Source: Comamonadaceae bacterium (lineage in GTDB: Bacteria; Pseudomonadota; Gammaproteobacteria; Burkholderiales; Burkholderiaceae_C). From it: a stretch of 48,141 nucleotides of DNA. The stretch covers positions 1 through 48,141 of the forward strand of contig VIKI01000018.1 of assembly GCA_008080595.1 (NCBI GenBank), in the 5' to 3' direction. Below are positions 38,149-46,308 of the stretch, in pieces. A model generated the notes under the pieces. The model ran no database searches. It was not told the origin of the DNA and saw only the letters and a program-made list of their open reading frames with translations. Each line of letters opens with the position of its first letter. Positions within the stretch are counted from its first letter, which is position 1. The position numbers and the translations under genes were made by a program.

Positions 38149-38537
38149 GATTTCAGTCCTCTCAAGGTTTCAATCGCATCAAAATCTGCATCGCGGTGCA
38201 GCAGCATGTGGCCGTGGGTGATGCAGTAGCTGGCCAGCAGCACGTCGATCGGGCTGCGGATGGTGTAGCCCTTGGCACGCAGAGCCCGGTCGTGCTCGGC
38301 GGCTTGCAAGGCGTTGGCTATACCGCCGATTTCGACGATGGGCAAGTCGAGCAAAAAGTCCCGTGCCTGCAGCAGCGCACGGTCTGTCCTGAAGCCCCGA
38401 AGCACCTCAAACACGACCAGGTCTGCGACGGCAACTTCAGCAACCCCATCTTGCAGCAGTTCAACCAATTTCAGATTTGCCGGTGTTTTCTGCTGGTTGA
38501 AAAAATCAATCCAAACGCTGGAATCCACCAAAATCAT
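38136..38537 (-). CDS. VapC-type PIN-domain toxin
   Basis: The 133-residue protein has the PIN-domain start MILVDSSVWIDFF (first catalytic Asp), a central acidic residue in VVFEVLRGF, and the late IRSPIDVLLASYCITHGHMLLHRDADFD with Asp residues for Mg2+ binding. VapC toxins are site-specific RNases, often cutting tRNA or rRNA. It overlaps the antitoxin stop by ATGA. Its own stop lies inside liuC, so the last residues are encoded by DNA shared with liuC. Confidence 0.88.
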   Translation of the reverse strand: MILVDSSVWIDFFNQQKTPANLKLVELLQDGVAEVAVADLVVFEVLRGFRTDRALLQARDFLLDLPIVEIGGIANALQAAEHDRALRAKGYTIRSPIDVLLASYCITHGHMLLHRDADFDAIETLRGLKSWPH

Positions 38538-38887
38538 TTGGAGGGTCTCGCTGCGTTGGCATAGCTGGCAATGGGTTCCTGAACCATCGGCGTTGGCATG
38601 GGTTGCACCGATTGCGTCAGAAACACGGGATCAATTTCCCCCTCAAACGGCAAACCCGCAGCCTTGGCCTGTACTTTGGCCAATTGTTCTTCACGGTATT
38701 TGGCCCAGGCCGCTTCATCGTCACCGATCCACTGCAACTTGCCCCGAAGCGCCAACAGTCCGTCATAAACCTTGCGCCGCTTGATGAGTTGCAAGCCCGC
38801 CTCCACCGCCTCGCGTTTGGTTTTGAAATCGCCGGTGGACATGACAAAGTCCATCAACTTGTCGTCAATCTCGATATTGGTTCGCAT
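38534..38887 (-). CDS. VapB-type antitoxin with extended C-terminus
   Basis: The 117-residue protein begins MRTNIEIDDKLM, the ribbon-helix-helix start of VapB antitoxins, followed by KTKREAVEAGLQLIKRRKVYDGLLALRGKLQW. The tail of about 50 residues (Pro-rich, ending NAARPSK) is longer than in most VapB proteins of 70-90 residues. AAGGA upstream of ATG 38887 is a good ribosome-binding site. A perfect palindrome just upstream is the probable autoregulatory operator. Confidence 0.82.
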   Translation of the reverse strand: MRTNIEIDDKLMDFVMSTGDFKTKREAVEAGLQLIKRRKVYDGLLALRGKLQWIGDDEAAWAKYREEQLAKVQAKAAGLPFEGEIDPVFLTQSVQPMPTPMVQEPIASYANAARPSK

Positions 38888-38900
38888 GCTTAAATCCTTC

Positions 38901-38932
38901 GATGTGTATGAATTTCACAAATCATACACATC
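38901..38932 (-). promoter_or_regulatory. vapBC operator/promoter
   Basis: GATGTGTATGA (38901-38911) and TCATACACATC (38922-38932) are perfect 11-bp inverted arms around a 10-base spacer. Read on the minus strand the first arm contains TATGAT, a good -10 hexamer, about 40 bp before the vapB ATG. Ribbon-helix-helix antitoxins typically bind such palindromes to repress their own operon. The site overlaps the last codons of liuB. Confidence 0.7.
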
Positions 38933-40553
38933 ACATGCGGAAAAGTCCAAACCGGGTGTCTTCCACTGGCGCATTGCGGCTGGCCGACAAGCCCAATGCC
39001 AGCACCCGGCGGGTGTCGGCGGGGTCGATGATGCCATCGTCCCACAGGCGGGCGGTGGCGTAGTAAGGGTGGCCTTGCACTTCGTACTGGTTGCGAATCG
39101 GGGCTTTGAAGGCTTCTTCTTCTGCGGTGCTCCATTCGCCACCTTTGAGTTCAATGCCATCGCGGCGCACCGTGGCCAGCACGCTGGCGGCTTGCTCACC
39201 GCCCATCACCGAGATGCGGGCGTTGGGCCACATCCACAAAAAGCGTGGGCCAAAGGCGCGGCCACACATGCCGTAGTTGCCCGCGCCAAAGCTGCCGCCA
39301 ATGATGATGGTGAATTTGGGCACGGCAGCCGTGGCTACCGCCGTGACCATCTTGGCCCCGTTGCGGGCGATGCCTTCGTTCTCGTATTTGCGCCCGACCA
39401 TGAAGCCAGTGATGTTCTGCAAAAACACCAGGGGAATCTTGCGCTGGCAACACAGCTCGATGAAGTGCGTGCCTTTAAGCGCCGACTCGCTGAACAAAAT
39501 GCCGTTGTTGGCAATGATGCCCACCGCCATGCCCTCAATGCGGGCAAAGCCGCAGACCAGCGTGGCCCCAAAGCGGGCCTTGAATTCGTCAAAGTCAGAA
39601 TCATCGACGATGCGGGCAATGATCTCGCGCACGTCAAAGGGCTTGCGGGTGTCCACCGGGATCACACCATACAACTCACTTGCTGCATATTTAGGAGCTG
39701 CTGGCGCATGATCTACCTGAGCTATAGGCTTATTTTTATACAAATTCTTAACCGCCGTGCGGGCCAGCGCCAGCGCGTGCATGTCGTTTTGCGCCAAGTG
39801 ATCCGCCACACCACTGAGGCGTGTGTGCACATCGCCACCGCCCAGGTCTTCGGCGCTCACCACTTCGCCGGTGGCGGCCTTCACCAGCGGCGGGCCACCG
39901 AGAAAAATCGTGCCCTGGTTTTTGACGATGATGGCCTCGTCGCTCATGGCGGGCACGTAGGCCCCGCCTGCGGTGCAACTGCCCATGACCACGGCAATCT
40001 GCGCTAGCCCCAAGGCACTCATGGTGGCCTGGTTGTAGAAGATGCGGCCAAAGTGCTCGCGATCCGGGAACACCTCGTCCTGATTGGGCAAATTGGCCCC
40101 ACCGGAGTCCACCAGGTAGATGCAGGGCAGGCGGTTTTGCTGGGCAATTTCCTGCGCGCGCAGGTGCTTTTTGACCGTCATCGGGTAATAAGTGCCGCCC
40201 TTCACCGTGGCATCGTTGCAGACGATCATGCAGTCCGCGCCACTGACGCGGCCAATACCGGCCACGATACCTGCGCCGGGAGCACTGTCAGAGCCGTCAC
40301 GATCCGGGTACATGCCCAGTGCCGCCAGGGGCGAGAGTTCCAGAAACGGCGTGCCGGGGTCAAGCAGCATTTGCACCCGCTCCCGTGGCAGTAGCTTGCC
40401 ACGGGCCGTGTGTTTGGCGCGGGCCGCTTCGCCACCACCGAGTTCGACCTGAAGCACTTTGGCATTCAGGTCATCCACCAGGGTGCGCATGGCGGCGGCG
40501 TTGGTTTGAAAATCGGCAGAGCGGGCGTTGAGCTTGGTTTCTAGCGCGGGCAT
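38931..40553 (-). CDS. liuB: Methylcrotonyl-CoA carboxylase carboxyltransferase subunit
   Basis: The 540-residue protein transfers the carboxyl group from biotin on LiuD to 3-methylcrotonyl-CoA. It has the family start ([15 protein letters not shown]), [45 protein letters not shown] and the C-terminal [16 protein letters not shown] and [13 protein letters not shown] motifs. ATG 40553 is the first ATG beside the conserved part. Near residues 270-293 a repeat-derived peptide ([19 protein letters not shown]) interrupts the usual sequence. It is the first gene of the cluster and divergent from the AraC regulator. Confidence 0.94.
   Translation of the reverse strand: MPALETKLNARSADFQTNAAAMRTLVDDLNAKVLQVELGGGEAARAKHTARGKLLPRERVQMLLDPGTPFLELSPLAALGMYPDRDGSDSAPGAGIVAGIGRVSGADCMIVCNDATVKGGTYYPMTVKKHLRAQEIAQQNRLPCIYLVDSGGANLPNQDEVFPDREHFGRIFYNQATMSALGLAQIAVVMGSCTAGGAYVPAMSDEAIIVKNQGTIFLGGPPLVKAATGEVVSAEDLGGGDVHTRLSGVADHLAQNDMHALALARTAVKNLYKNKPIAQVDHAPAAPKYAASELYGVIPVDTRKPFDVREIIARIVDDSDFDEFKARFGATLVCGFARIEGMAVGIIANNGILFSESALKGTHFIELCCQRKIPLVFLQNITGFMVGRKYENEGIARNGAKMVTAVATAAVPKFTIIIGGSFGAGNYGMCGRAFGPRFLWMWPNARISVMGGEQAASVLATVRRDGIELKGGEWSTAEEEAFKAPIRNQYEVQGHPYYATARLWDDGIIDPADTRRVLALGLSASRNAPVEDTRFGLFRM
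39680..39745 (-). repeat. Dispersed short repeat inside liuB
   Basis: The minus strand reads CCTATAGCTCAGGTAG, then ATGCGCCAGCAGCTCCTAAA and TATGCAGCAA, a diverged copy of the family. It is A+T-rich relative to its surroundings and in frame in a linker between conserved carboxyltransferase blocks. Confidence 0.5.
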
Positions 40554-40658
40554 GGCAATCTTTCTTTGTATCTGAGGTGGCAGCCGTTGAACGATGCCCC
40601 ATTGTGATGGGCCTGAGCATAGAAGCACAAGCCAACAAACAGTTGTCACTCAGGTTGC

Positions 40659-40673
40659 AAATTGCGCCAATTT
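40659..40673. promoter_or_regulatory. Palindrome between liuB and the AraC regulator
   Basis: AAATTG and CAATTT are perfect inverted arms around CGC, 11 bp before the regulator start and about 105 bp from the liuB start. It is a candidate operator for autoregulation or for control of the liu cluster. No functional -10/-35 pair was firmly identified for either gene. Confidence 0.4.
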
Positions 40674-40684
40674 CACGCAAACTG

Positions 40685-41749
40685 ATGCCCATGACAAGAT
40701 TGCCCAACGCCACCGCTGTAACGCCCATTGCCTTCGTTGTGGCCATCGTTCAAGCCTACAAACAAAGAGGCATTGACCCGTTACCGGCCTTGGCCCAGGC
40801 ACAAATTGCGCCAGAACTTCTGAAGAATGCCGATTCACGCATCAGCGCCGCGCAAATGGAGACCATCTCCGGCCTGGCCATGCAGGAGCTGGACGACGAA
40901 GCCCTGGGCTGGTTCAGCCGCCGTCTGCCCTGGGGCAGCTACGGCATGCTGGCCCGCGCCTCCATCAGCGCCCCCAACCTGGGTGTGGCCATGCAGCGCT
41001 GGTGTCGCCACCACGGGTTGATTGCGGATGACATCACGCTTGCGCTCAGCACCTCGGGCACTGTCGCAAGCTTGACCATCACCGAGCAGCGCGACCTGCA
41101 CACACTGCGCGAGTTTTGCCTGGTCTCGGTGCTGCGCAATTTTCTCGGCCTGGCCTGCTGGCTGGTGGATTCGCGCATTCCCTTGACGGCGGTGCAGTTT
41201 CCGTTTGCTGCACCAGCCCATCGGGCTGCTTATTCAGTGCTTTTTAGGGCTCCAGCCCTTTTTAATCAAGCGCAAGCAGCTATCCAATTTGATGCAAGTT
41301 ATTTGGCCCTGCCGCTGCGCCGCGATGAAGCCGCCTTGCGCCAGATGCTCAAGCGCGCCCTGCCGCTGACCGTGCTGCACTACCGCCGTGACCGCCTGCT
41401 GGTGCAGCGCGTGCGCCAGGCGCTGCTGACCCAACCGCAGGCCACCCACAGCGCCGACGATCTGGCGGCAGTGCTCAACCTGTCAGCCCGCACCCTGCAC
41501 CGCCAGCTCAAGGACGAAGGCGCATCGCTGCAAACCCTGAAAGACGAGGTGCGCCAGCAGCGGGCGCAAGACCTGCTGCTGCGCACCAGCCGCCCGATCA
41601 AACAGGTGGCCGAAGCCGCCGGGTTTCAGAACGAGAAGAGTTTCATGCGGGCCTTCAAGGGCTGGACGGGCCAGTCGCCAGCGGAGTTTCGTCGCGCTGG
41701 CCTGCTCAATGTGTCGCCAGCATCGCTGGCAATTCAGCCATGTGTGTGA
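40685..41749 (+). CDS. AraC-family regulator divergent from the liu cluster
   Basis: The 354-residue protein has an N-terminal Arabinose_bd-type domain (about residues 20-200: AIVQAYKQRGIDPLPALAQAQI, MQELDDEALGWFSRRLPWGSYGMLARA) and a C-terminal AraC helix-turn-helix pair (LSARTLHRQLKDEGASLQTLKDE; VAEAAGFQNEKSFMRAFKGWTGQSPAEFR). Position suggests it controls liuB and downstream genes, although many liu clusters use a MerR-type LiuR. A repeat-like insertion occurs near residue 185. ATG 40691 is an alternative start. Its 3' end overlaps the convergent HAD gene by 44 bp. Confidence 0.88.
   Translation: MPMTRLPNATAVTPIAFVVAIVQAYKQRGIDPLPALAQAQIAPELLKNADSRISAAQMETISGLAMQELDDEALGWFSRRLPWGSYGMLARASISAPNLGVAMQRWCRHHGLIADDITLALSTSGTVASLTITEQRDLHTLREFCLVSVLRNFLGLACWLVDSRIPLTAVQFPFAAPAHRAAYSVLFRAPALFNQAQAAIQFDASYLALPLRRDEAALRQMLKRALPLTVLHYRRDRLLVQRVRQALLTQPQATHSADDLAAVLNLSARTLHRQLKDEGASLQTLKDEVRQQRAQDLLLRTSRPIKQVAEAAGFQNEKSFMRAFKGWTGQSPAEFRRAGLLNVSPASLAIQPCV
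41229..41302 (+). repeat. Dispersed short repeat inside the araC-like gene
   Basis: The plus strand has AGGGCTCCAGCCC, then TCAAGCGCAAGCAGCTATCC and TTTGATGCAA, with the exact core GCGCAAGCAGCTAT. The copy is in frame, in the linker region of the ligand-binding domain. Confidence 0.65.
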
Positions 41750-42365
41750 ACAGCCGGCTCGCCCCTACTTGCAGCAAAGCCGCCCCAGCCTCAGGCCTTG
41801 GGCAATAGGCCCAGACGGTCGCCCCAGCAGCCACACCGGCCGTCACCCCCACCGTGGTGTCTTCAATCACCAGGCACTGGTCAGGCGGTGCGTTCAGTGC
41901 TTTGGCTGCCGCCAGGTACACGTCGGGCGCGGGCTTGGAGCGTGGCATTTCATGCCCGCTGAACACCCGGCCCGAGAACAACTCGGCCAACCCCACCTGG
42001 CGCAACTGCATTTCCACCTTGAAGCGGTCTGCCCCGGAGGCGCAAGCAATGCGGCCTTGGGTGTGGGCATGTGCGGCCTGCACCGCCACCAGTGCGCCAG
42101 GGATGATCTCCAGACCCGCCATCAGCGCCTGATTGCGGCGCTGGTAAAAGGCTTGCAGCCAGTCGTCCGAGAAGGGTTTGCCGGTGTGCGCCTCGATCGC
42201 AGCACTTTCCTGGCGCACGGTTTTGCCCACAAAGAAACGCATGCACTCGTCCTGCGACATTGACCAGCCAATTTCTTCCAGCATGTCACGCAGCACGCCA
42301 TTGGTGATGGGCTCGCTGTCCACCAGCACACCGTCACAGTCAAACAGAATTGCTTCAAATTTCAT
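41706..42365 (-). CDS. HAD-superfamily phosphatase (beta-phosphoglucomutase/phosphoglycolate phosphatase-like)
   Basis: The 219-residue protein starts MKFEAILFDCDGVLVDSEP (motif I DxDG), has IACASGADRFK (motif II Ser/Gly region), the Lys of SKPAPDVYL (motif III) and VIEDTTVGVTAG (motif IV). It belongs to HAD subfamily IA with a helical cap. The substrate, probably a small phosphorylated metabolite, cannot be told. It is 37 bp downstream of the patatin gene and probably the last gene of a rhodanese-patatin-HAD unit. Confidence 0.88.
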   Translation of the reverse strand: MKFEAILFDCDGVLVDSEPITNGVLRDMLEEIGWSMSQDECMRFFVGKTVRQESAAIEAHTGKPFSDDWLQAFYQRRNQALMAGLEIIPGALVAVQAAHAHTQGRIACASGADRFKVEMQLRQVGLAELFSGRVFSGHEMPRSKPAPDVYLAAAKALNAPPDQCLVIEDTTVGVTAGVAAGATVWAYCPRPEAGAALLQVGASRLFTHMAELPAMLATH

Positions 42366-42402
42366 AGCGTATTTCGATTGATGAATAAACGGCGATAAAT
42401 GC

Positions 42403-43851
42403 CTATTTCCCTTCGGCCTCGACCTCAACCACCCGCATCGACTCCAGCAGCGCCTTGAATTCGGGCGACTCCTGCAAGATGTGATGCCCGGCATCGATCA
42501 GCAGGCTGACTTCGACTGGGGCGACCGAGAACGCGGTGGGAATTTGCAGCAGGAAGCTGCGCCCGATCATGTCAGGGGCATCACGCAGGTTGACGTTGAT
42601 GACATGAATTTGCGCATCCGGGGCGAACGGGTCGTCTTGCACATCGGACGCGGTACGCCCCAGCTCGCGCCGCCAGGCTTGCGCGGTGTCTTTGAGCAAG
42701 CCCAGTGTTTCGTGTGTAGCGCGGGCTCCGGCACCAAACAGCAGGGTATCAATGACCTGCCCGGTGCTGGGCACCTGGTCGCTGGCATCGATATGTTGCG
42801 CCGGATCACGCTCGGCATTGACGGCAATGATCACCAGTTTTTTGATCTTGGTGCGCGAGATGTGACGCACGCTGTCCCGAATGCCGCCATCGGCCTGCGC
42901 CCGATCCAGCACGCTGCGCAAGCCCAGGTTATCGGCCAGGCCGCCGTCTACCAGATGGATGTAGGGGCGGGCCGTGGCATCCAGATAAGAGCGCTGGCTT
43001 TCGCGCAGCAAACGCGCCCGGTAGTCGGTGGCGGTCGAGACTTTCAAATCCATCGGCTGCGGGCATTCGCCGTTGAAGTTTTTCAGCGTCAGGGGGCTCA
43101 GCGCAAGCGGCACGGCCGACGAGGCCGCCACCGCGAACGACAGGGGCACGCTGTCCAGATCGGAGCAAATCAGTGAAAACTGCCGCCCGGTGAATTCAAA
43201 GTTCGACCCCAGCGACAAATCGGTGGCCGACACCAGCAGGGCTGGCTGGCCGGGGCGCGACTGGATGTCGGCAAAGGTTTTGCCTTTGAACAGCTCGTCG
43301 AGCCGTCGCTCCAGCAGGTTGGAGCGGCCAAACCAGAGCGATGTCAGGTCATGCAGGTTGGTGGGTTTGAGCGCGTAGCTGATCAGGTTGTCCTGAAAAT
43401 TCTTGCGCAAAAACTGCTCCTCGAATGCCGGAAAAGCCTCTTTGCCAAAGGCCGCAAAGTAGGCCGCCATGATGCTGCCCCCGGAGACACCGCTGATCAC
43501 ATCAATCTCATCAAGCAGGTTGGTGTCTCGCCCCTGCCAATGCACCTGGGTCTGGCGCAAGGCATCCAGCACGCCATAACCAAACGCCGCCGCACGCGCA
43601 CCGCCGCCCGACATGCTGACCAGCATCAGCATCGACGGGTCACCCACCACAGGCGTGTCCTGCGCGGCGGCGGCCCGATCCTGGGACACCCGCATCGGCT
43701 GGTTTTGCCAGGGCCGCACGGTGGAACAAGCCCCCAGCAGCAACACCAGCACCATGGCCACTGCCATGCGGCAGCGGCGGCTCAGCGGTTCAACAGACAA
43801 GCTCACCTCGGGCTGATCACTTGGCGTGGCGACGTGTTTTGTGCTGCTCAT
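42403..43851 (-). CDS. Patatin-like phospholipase lipoprotein
   Basis: The 482-residue product has a lipobox LLLGAC (Cys42) after a hydrophobic stretch preceded by SRRCR, so it is probably an exported lipoprotein. The patatin catalytic dyad is visible: the oxyanion GGG at about 82-84, GVSGG with Ser123, and Asp in HLVDGGLADN near residue 297. Patatins are acyl hydrolases acting on phospholipids. ATG 43851 is supported by GGAGA three bases before it (GGAGACTTATG), though it overlaps the rhodanese gene by 35 bp; ATG 43767 would give a shorter signal peptide. Confidence 0.88.
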   Translation of the reverse strand: MSSTKHVATPSDQPEVSLSVEPLSRRCRMAVAMVLVLLLGACSTVRPWQNQPMRVSQDRAAAAQDTPVVGDPSMLMLVSMSGGGARAAAFGYGVLDALRQTQVHWQGRDTNLLDEIDVISGVSGGSIMAAYFAAFGKEAFPAFEEQFLRKNFQDNLISYALKPTNLHDLTSLWFGRSNLLERRLDELFKGKTFADIQSRPGQPALLVSATDLSLGSNFEFTGRQFSLICSDLDSVPLSFAVAASSAVPLALSPLTLKNFNGECPQPMDLKVSTATDYRARLLRESQRSYLDATARPYIHLVDGGLADNLGLRSVLDRAQADGGIRDSVRHISRTKIKKLVIIAVNAERDPAQHIDASDQVPSTGQVIDTLLFGAGARATHETLGLLKDTAQAWRRELGRTASDVQDDPFAPDAQIHVINVNLRDAPDMIGRSFLLQIPTAFSVAPVEVSLLIDAGHHILQESPEFKALLESMRVVEVEAEGK

Positions 43852-44239
43852 AAGTCTCCACCGGCGCACCCTGCTTGGCCCAGGCGGTGAAGCCGCCGTC
43901 GATGTGGGCCACATTGCTCATGCCCATGTCTTGCAGGGCTTTGGCGGCCAGTGCGCTGCGCCAGCCGGCACCACAAAACAGCACAAACTCTTTGCTGTCG
44001 TCGCCAAAAATGGTTTTGAAATACGGTGAGGCCGGGTCAACCCAGAATTCGAGCATGCCGCGCGGGGCGTTGAAGCAGCCCGGCACCGTGCCTTCACGCT
44101 CCAGCTCACGCACGTCGCGAATGTCCACAATCTGCATCTGCGGGTCGGCCAACCGGGCTTGAACGTCTTCAACCGTATACGTTTTCACCTGGGCCATGGC
44201 CTCGGCCACCAGTGTGTTGATTCCTTTGGTAATTGCCAT
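43817..44239 (-). CDS. Rhodanese-domain protein
   Basis: The 140-residue single rhodanese domain has the persulfide Cys89 in the loop FCGAGWRSA and the conserved VDIRDVRELEREGTVPG. Such proteins move sulfane sulfur to acceptors such as cyanide or thioredoxin; the physiological acceptor is unknown. It is the first gene of the unit with the patatin-like and HAD genes. ATG 44239 begins the conserved MAITKGINTLVAEA segment. Confidence 0.9.
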   Translation of the reverse strand: MAITKGINTLVAEAMAQVKTYTVEDVQARLADPQMQIVDIRDVRELEREGTVPGCFNAPRGMLEFWVDPASPYFKTIFGDDSKEFVLFCGAGWRSALAAKALQDMGMSNVAHIDGGFTAWAKQGAPVETYEQHKTRRHAK

Positions 44240-44271
44240 TGAGTGTCTCCTTGTAAAAACCTTGTTTGAGA

Positions 44272-45189
44272 TCAGCGCCCGGCACCAATCTCTTGCGTCA
44301 TCTGCGCCAGCCACTGCGCCCAGTAGTCCGTACAGGCGCGGATTTTGGGCAGGCGGTGGCGCTCTTGCAGCATCACCGCATAAACCGGCACACGTGGGCT
44401 AACAAACTGATTTTGCAACAGCGGCACCAGCCGCCCTTCACGCACCAAGGGCAGGGCAAACAAATCGTTGATGCGCGAGATGCCCACACCGTTGAGCACC
44501 AGACTCAGCAGCAAGGCGCTGTTGTCGGTGCGGGTGTGGCCCTTGATGTGCAGCTCTTTCTGCGCTTGGCCCTGCGCCATTGTCCAGTGGTTCAGCGTCG
44601 GGCTGGCGCTGCTGGCAATCAGGCGGTGCTGTTGCAGCTGATCCGGGTGGGTCGGTGTGCCAAACGCAGCCAGATAAGCCGGGGCCGCGTACAAGGTGCG
44701 GCCATGGGTGCCAATCTGGCGGGCCACCAGGGTGTCGCTGCTGATGCGGCCACTGCGAATGGCAATGTCGATGCCGTCACGCGCCATGTCGGCAATGCGG
44801 TCGTCGGCATTGATGTCAATGTGCAACTGCGGGTAGCGCTGGTACAGACCGCACAGGCTGGGGGCCACCACACATTCGGCCAGCACCGGGCTGACGCTGA
44901 TGCGCACCCAGCCGCTGGGCTCGCTGAGCTTGCCAGTCAACTCACCGGCAAGTTCATCCGAGGTGGCCAGCAACTGGCGGCCATAGGTCAGAAAGGTGTC
45001 GCCCTCATCGGTCAGGCTCAGGCCGTGGGTGCTGCGGTGCAGCAGCCGGACCTTGGCCGCAGCCTCCAGTCGGGCCAGGGAACGGGTGACCTGGCTGACC
45101 GGCACATTGCGCTCCCGCGCAGCCGCTGACAAGCTGCCCAGCTCGGCAATGCGGGTAAACAAGGCGATGTCATCTAGGTTGAGCTGCAT
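44272..45189 (-). CDS. LysR-family transcriptional regulator
   Basis: The 305-residue protein has an N-terminal winged helix-turn-helix (LFTRIAELGSLSAAARERNVPVSQVTRSLARLEAAAKVRLLHRSTHGLSLTDEG) and a periplasmic-binding-like effector domain. Its effector is unknown. It is divergent from a small gene and a tautomerase gene at 45308-46008, so those are its likely targets; a LysR-type palindrome lies between them at 45210. Confidence 0.92.
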   Translation of the reverse strand: MQLNLDDIALFTRIAELGSLSAAARERNVPVSQVTRSLARLEAAAKVRLLHRSTHGLSLTDEGDTFLTYGRQLLATSDELAGELTGKLSEPSGWVRISVSPVLAECVVAPSLCGLYQRYPQLHIDINADDRIADMARDGIDIAIRSGRISSDTLVARQIGTHGRTLYAAPAYLAAFGTPTHPDQLQQHRLIASSASPTLNHWTMAQGQAQKELHIKGHTRTDNSALLLSLVLNGVGISRINDLFALPLVREGRLVPLLQNQFVSPRVPVYAVMLQERHRLPKIRACTDYWAQWLAQMTQEIGAGR

Positions 45190-45209
45190 GGCCTGATTTT
45201 GGCTTGGTA

Positions 45210-45224
45210 TTGCAATAAATGCAA
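45210..45224. promoter_or_regulatory. LysR-type box
   Basis: TTGCA-ATAAA-TGCAA is a perfect palindrome containing the T-N11-A core of LysR binding sites. It lies 21 bp upstream of the lysR start and 84 bp upstream of the divergent small gene. Confidence 0.6.
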
Positions 45225-45307
45225 AACCAATTTGGGTTTTTAGCGGTTTCCAAGCTTTGGATTAATCAATAAAGTTCAAACCATCGACAACCCACACGGA
45301 GTACACC

Positions 45308-45532
45308 ATGAACAACCCAGCCTTGGATGCTGTCAACCAACACCGCCTGCATGACTTGGCCAAAGCCGAGGCAGAGCGCCTGCGCAACGAGGCGGTGGAT
45401 GATTTCTGGCGCGGAGCCAATGCCCTCTGGCAACGTGGCCAGACCACGGCCCAACGCAGTGCCAGCCGTTTGCAAGCCCGGCTGGCGCGACGGGCACAGC
45501 GGCACATCACCCCATCATCCACCGGAGCATGA
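45308..45532 (+). CDS. Small conserved-looking protein of unknown function
   Basis: The 74-residue product is helical and rich in Ala, Arg and Gln (MNNPALDAVNQHRLHDLAKAEAERLRNEAVDDFW...). It has no export signal or metal-binding motif. The start has CGGAG about seven bases upstream. Its TGA overlaps the ATG of the tautomerase gene region, so the two are probably co-translated under the divergent LysR regulator. I do not recognise a characterised family. Confidence 0.65.
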   Translation: MNNPALDAVNQHRLHDLAKAEAERLRNEAVDDFWRGANALWQRGQTTAQRSASRLQARLARRAQRHITPSSTGA

Positions 45533-45534
45533 AC

Positions 45535-46008
45535 ATGCCGACACTGCAACTCAAAATTTCTCCCTTGCAAAACCCGTTGCGCTACCCGTCACTGGCCCGC
45601 GCCCTGACCGATCTGACCGCCCAACTGCTGGGCAAGCGCCCGGAAGTCACCGCCGTGATGATTGAAGACTTGCCCGCCGCCCATTGGCATGTGGGCGGGC
45701 GTGAGGTGCAGCGGCCCACCGCCTACCTGGAGATCAGCATCACCCAGGGCACCAACACGGCGCAAGAAAAAGCCGCCTTCATCGCCGCCGCCTTTGCCGA
45801 GCTGCAAACCCAGCTGGGCGCAGGCCAGCCGCTGGAGCCCGCCAGCTACGTGATCGTGCGTGAAGTACCCGCCACCGATTGGGGTTTTGGCGGTCTGACC
45901 CAGGCGGCACGCAAGCTGGCGGGGGCCGAAAGAAATGAAGACGATGTCGGCGCAACAAAGGCCAAGGATGTGGATGAGTGCAATGGCTCGGTGATTCGGG
46001 CCTTGTAG
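45535..46008 (+). CDS. Tautomerase-superfamily protein with a repeat-derived tail
   Basis: The first about 130 residues (MPTLQLKISPLQNPLRYPSLARALTDLTAQLLGKRPEVTAV...) look like a 4-oxalocrotonate tautomerase/MIF-type domain with Pro at position 2, which becomes the catalytic N-terminal proline only if translation begins at 45535. The coupled ATG at 45529 would add two residues and block it. The last about 27 residues (ERNEDDVGATKAKDVDECNGSVIRAL) are encoded by a 106-bp direct repeat and are probably not native. Confidence 0.72.
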   Translation: MPTLQLKISPLQNPLRYPSLARALTDLTAQLLGKRPEVTAVMIEDLPAAHWHVGGREVQRPTAYLEISITQGTNTAQEKAAFIAAAFAELQTQLGAGQPLEPASYVIVREVPATDWGFGGLTQAARKLAGAERNEDDVGATKAKDVDECNGSVIRAL

Positions 46009-46029
46009 GAGCGTCGGCAGGCGCGAGTT
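45924..46029. repeat. 106-bp direct repeat, left copy
   Basis: The sequence starting GGCCGAAAGAAATG and ending GCGTCGGCAGGCGCGAGTT recurs at 46998-47103 with about seven differences. The 3' part, TTGTAGGAGCG...GCGCGA, resembles the REP core TGTAGGAGCGG...CCGCGA. The left copy runs through the tautomerase stop codon and into the cupin fragment. Confidence 0.75.
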
Positions 46030-46073
46030 GCGGTTTTGCGGAAAACCTGTTGACCCATCAACAGCCACAGATC

Positions 46074-46262
46074 ATGCGGATGGATGGCGCGGCGTGCCCC
46101 AGCGAAGTTCACGATTTCGACGAGGCGCTGCTGGTGATCAGCGGGGTGATGAAGCTTGCCAGGCTCAGCGTGGAAGCCGGTGACCTGATCATCGTGACCG
46201 CGGGCCAGGCACACGCCGTGACACCGGGTAGTTACGGCAGCTTGATGATTGTTGATCGGTGA
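46074..46262 (+). pseudogene. 5'-truncated cupin protein
   Basis: The 62-residue stretch from ATG 46074 (EVHDFDEALLVISGVMKLARLSVEAGDLIIVTAGQAHAVTPGSYGSLMIVD) is the C-terminal two thirds of a small cupin with the GD-x-V-PAG-xxH signature. The usual first strand is absent. An open frame extends upstream to 45978, but that extension is only translated repeat. It looks like a gene cut by the left direct repeat. Confidence 0.62.
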
Positions 46263-46308
46263 TACTCATTGGGTGGTGGTTTACTTACTTTTAACTGGAA
46301 ATACGCTG

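Noticed and set aside
38772-40007. Long plus-strand open frame opposite liuB
   Set aside because: It runs antisense to a conserved carboxyltransferase and continues across the vapB promoter with no plausible domain.
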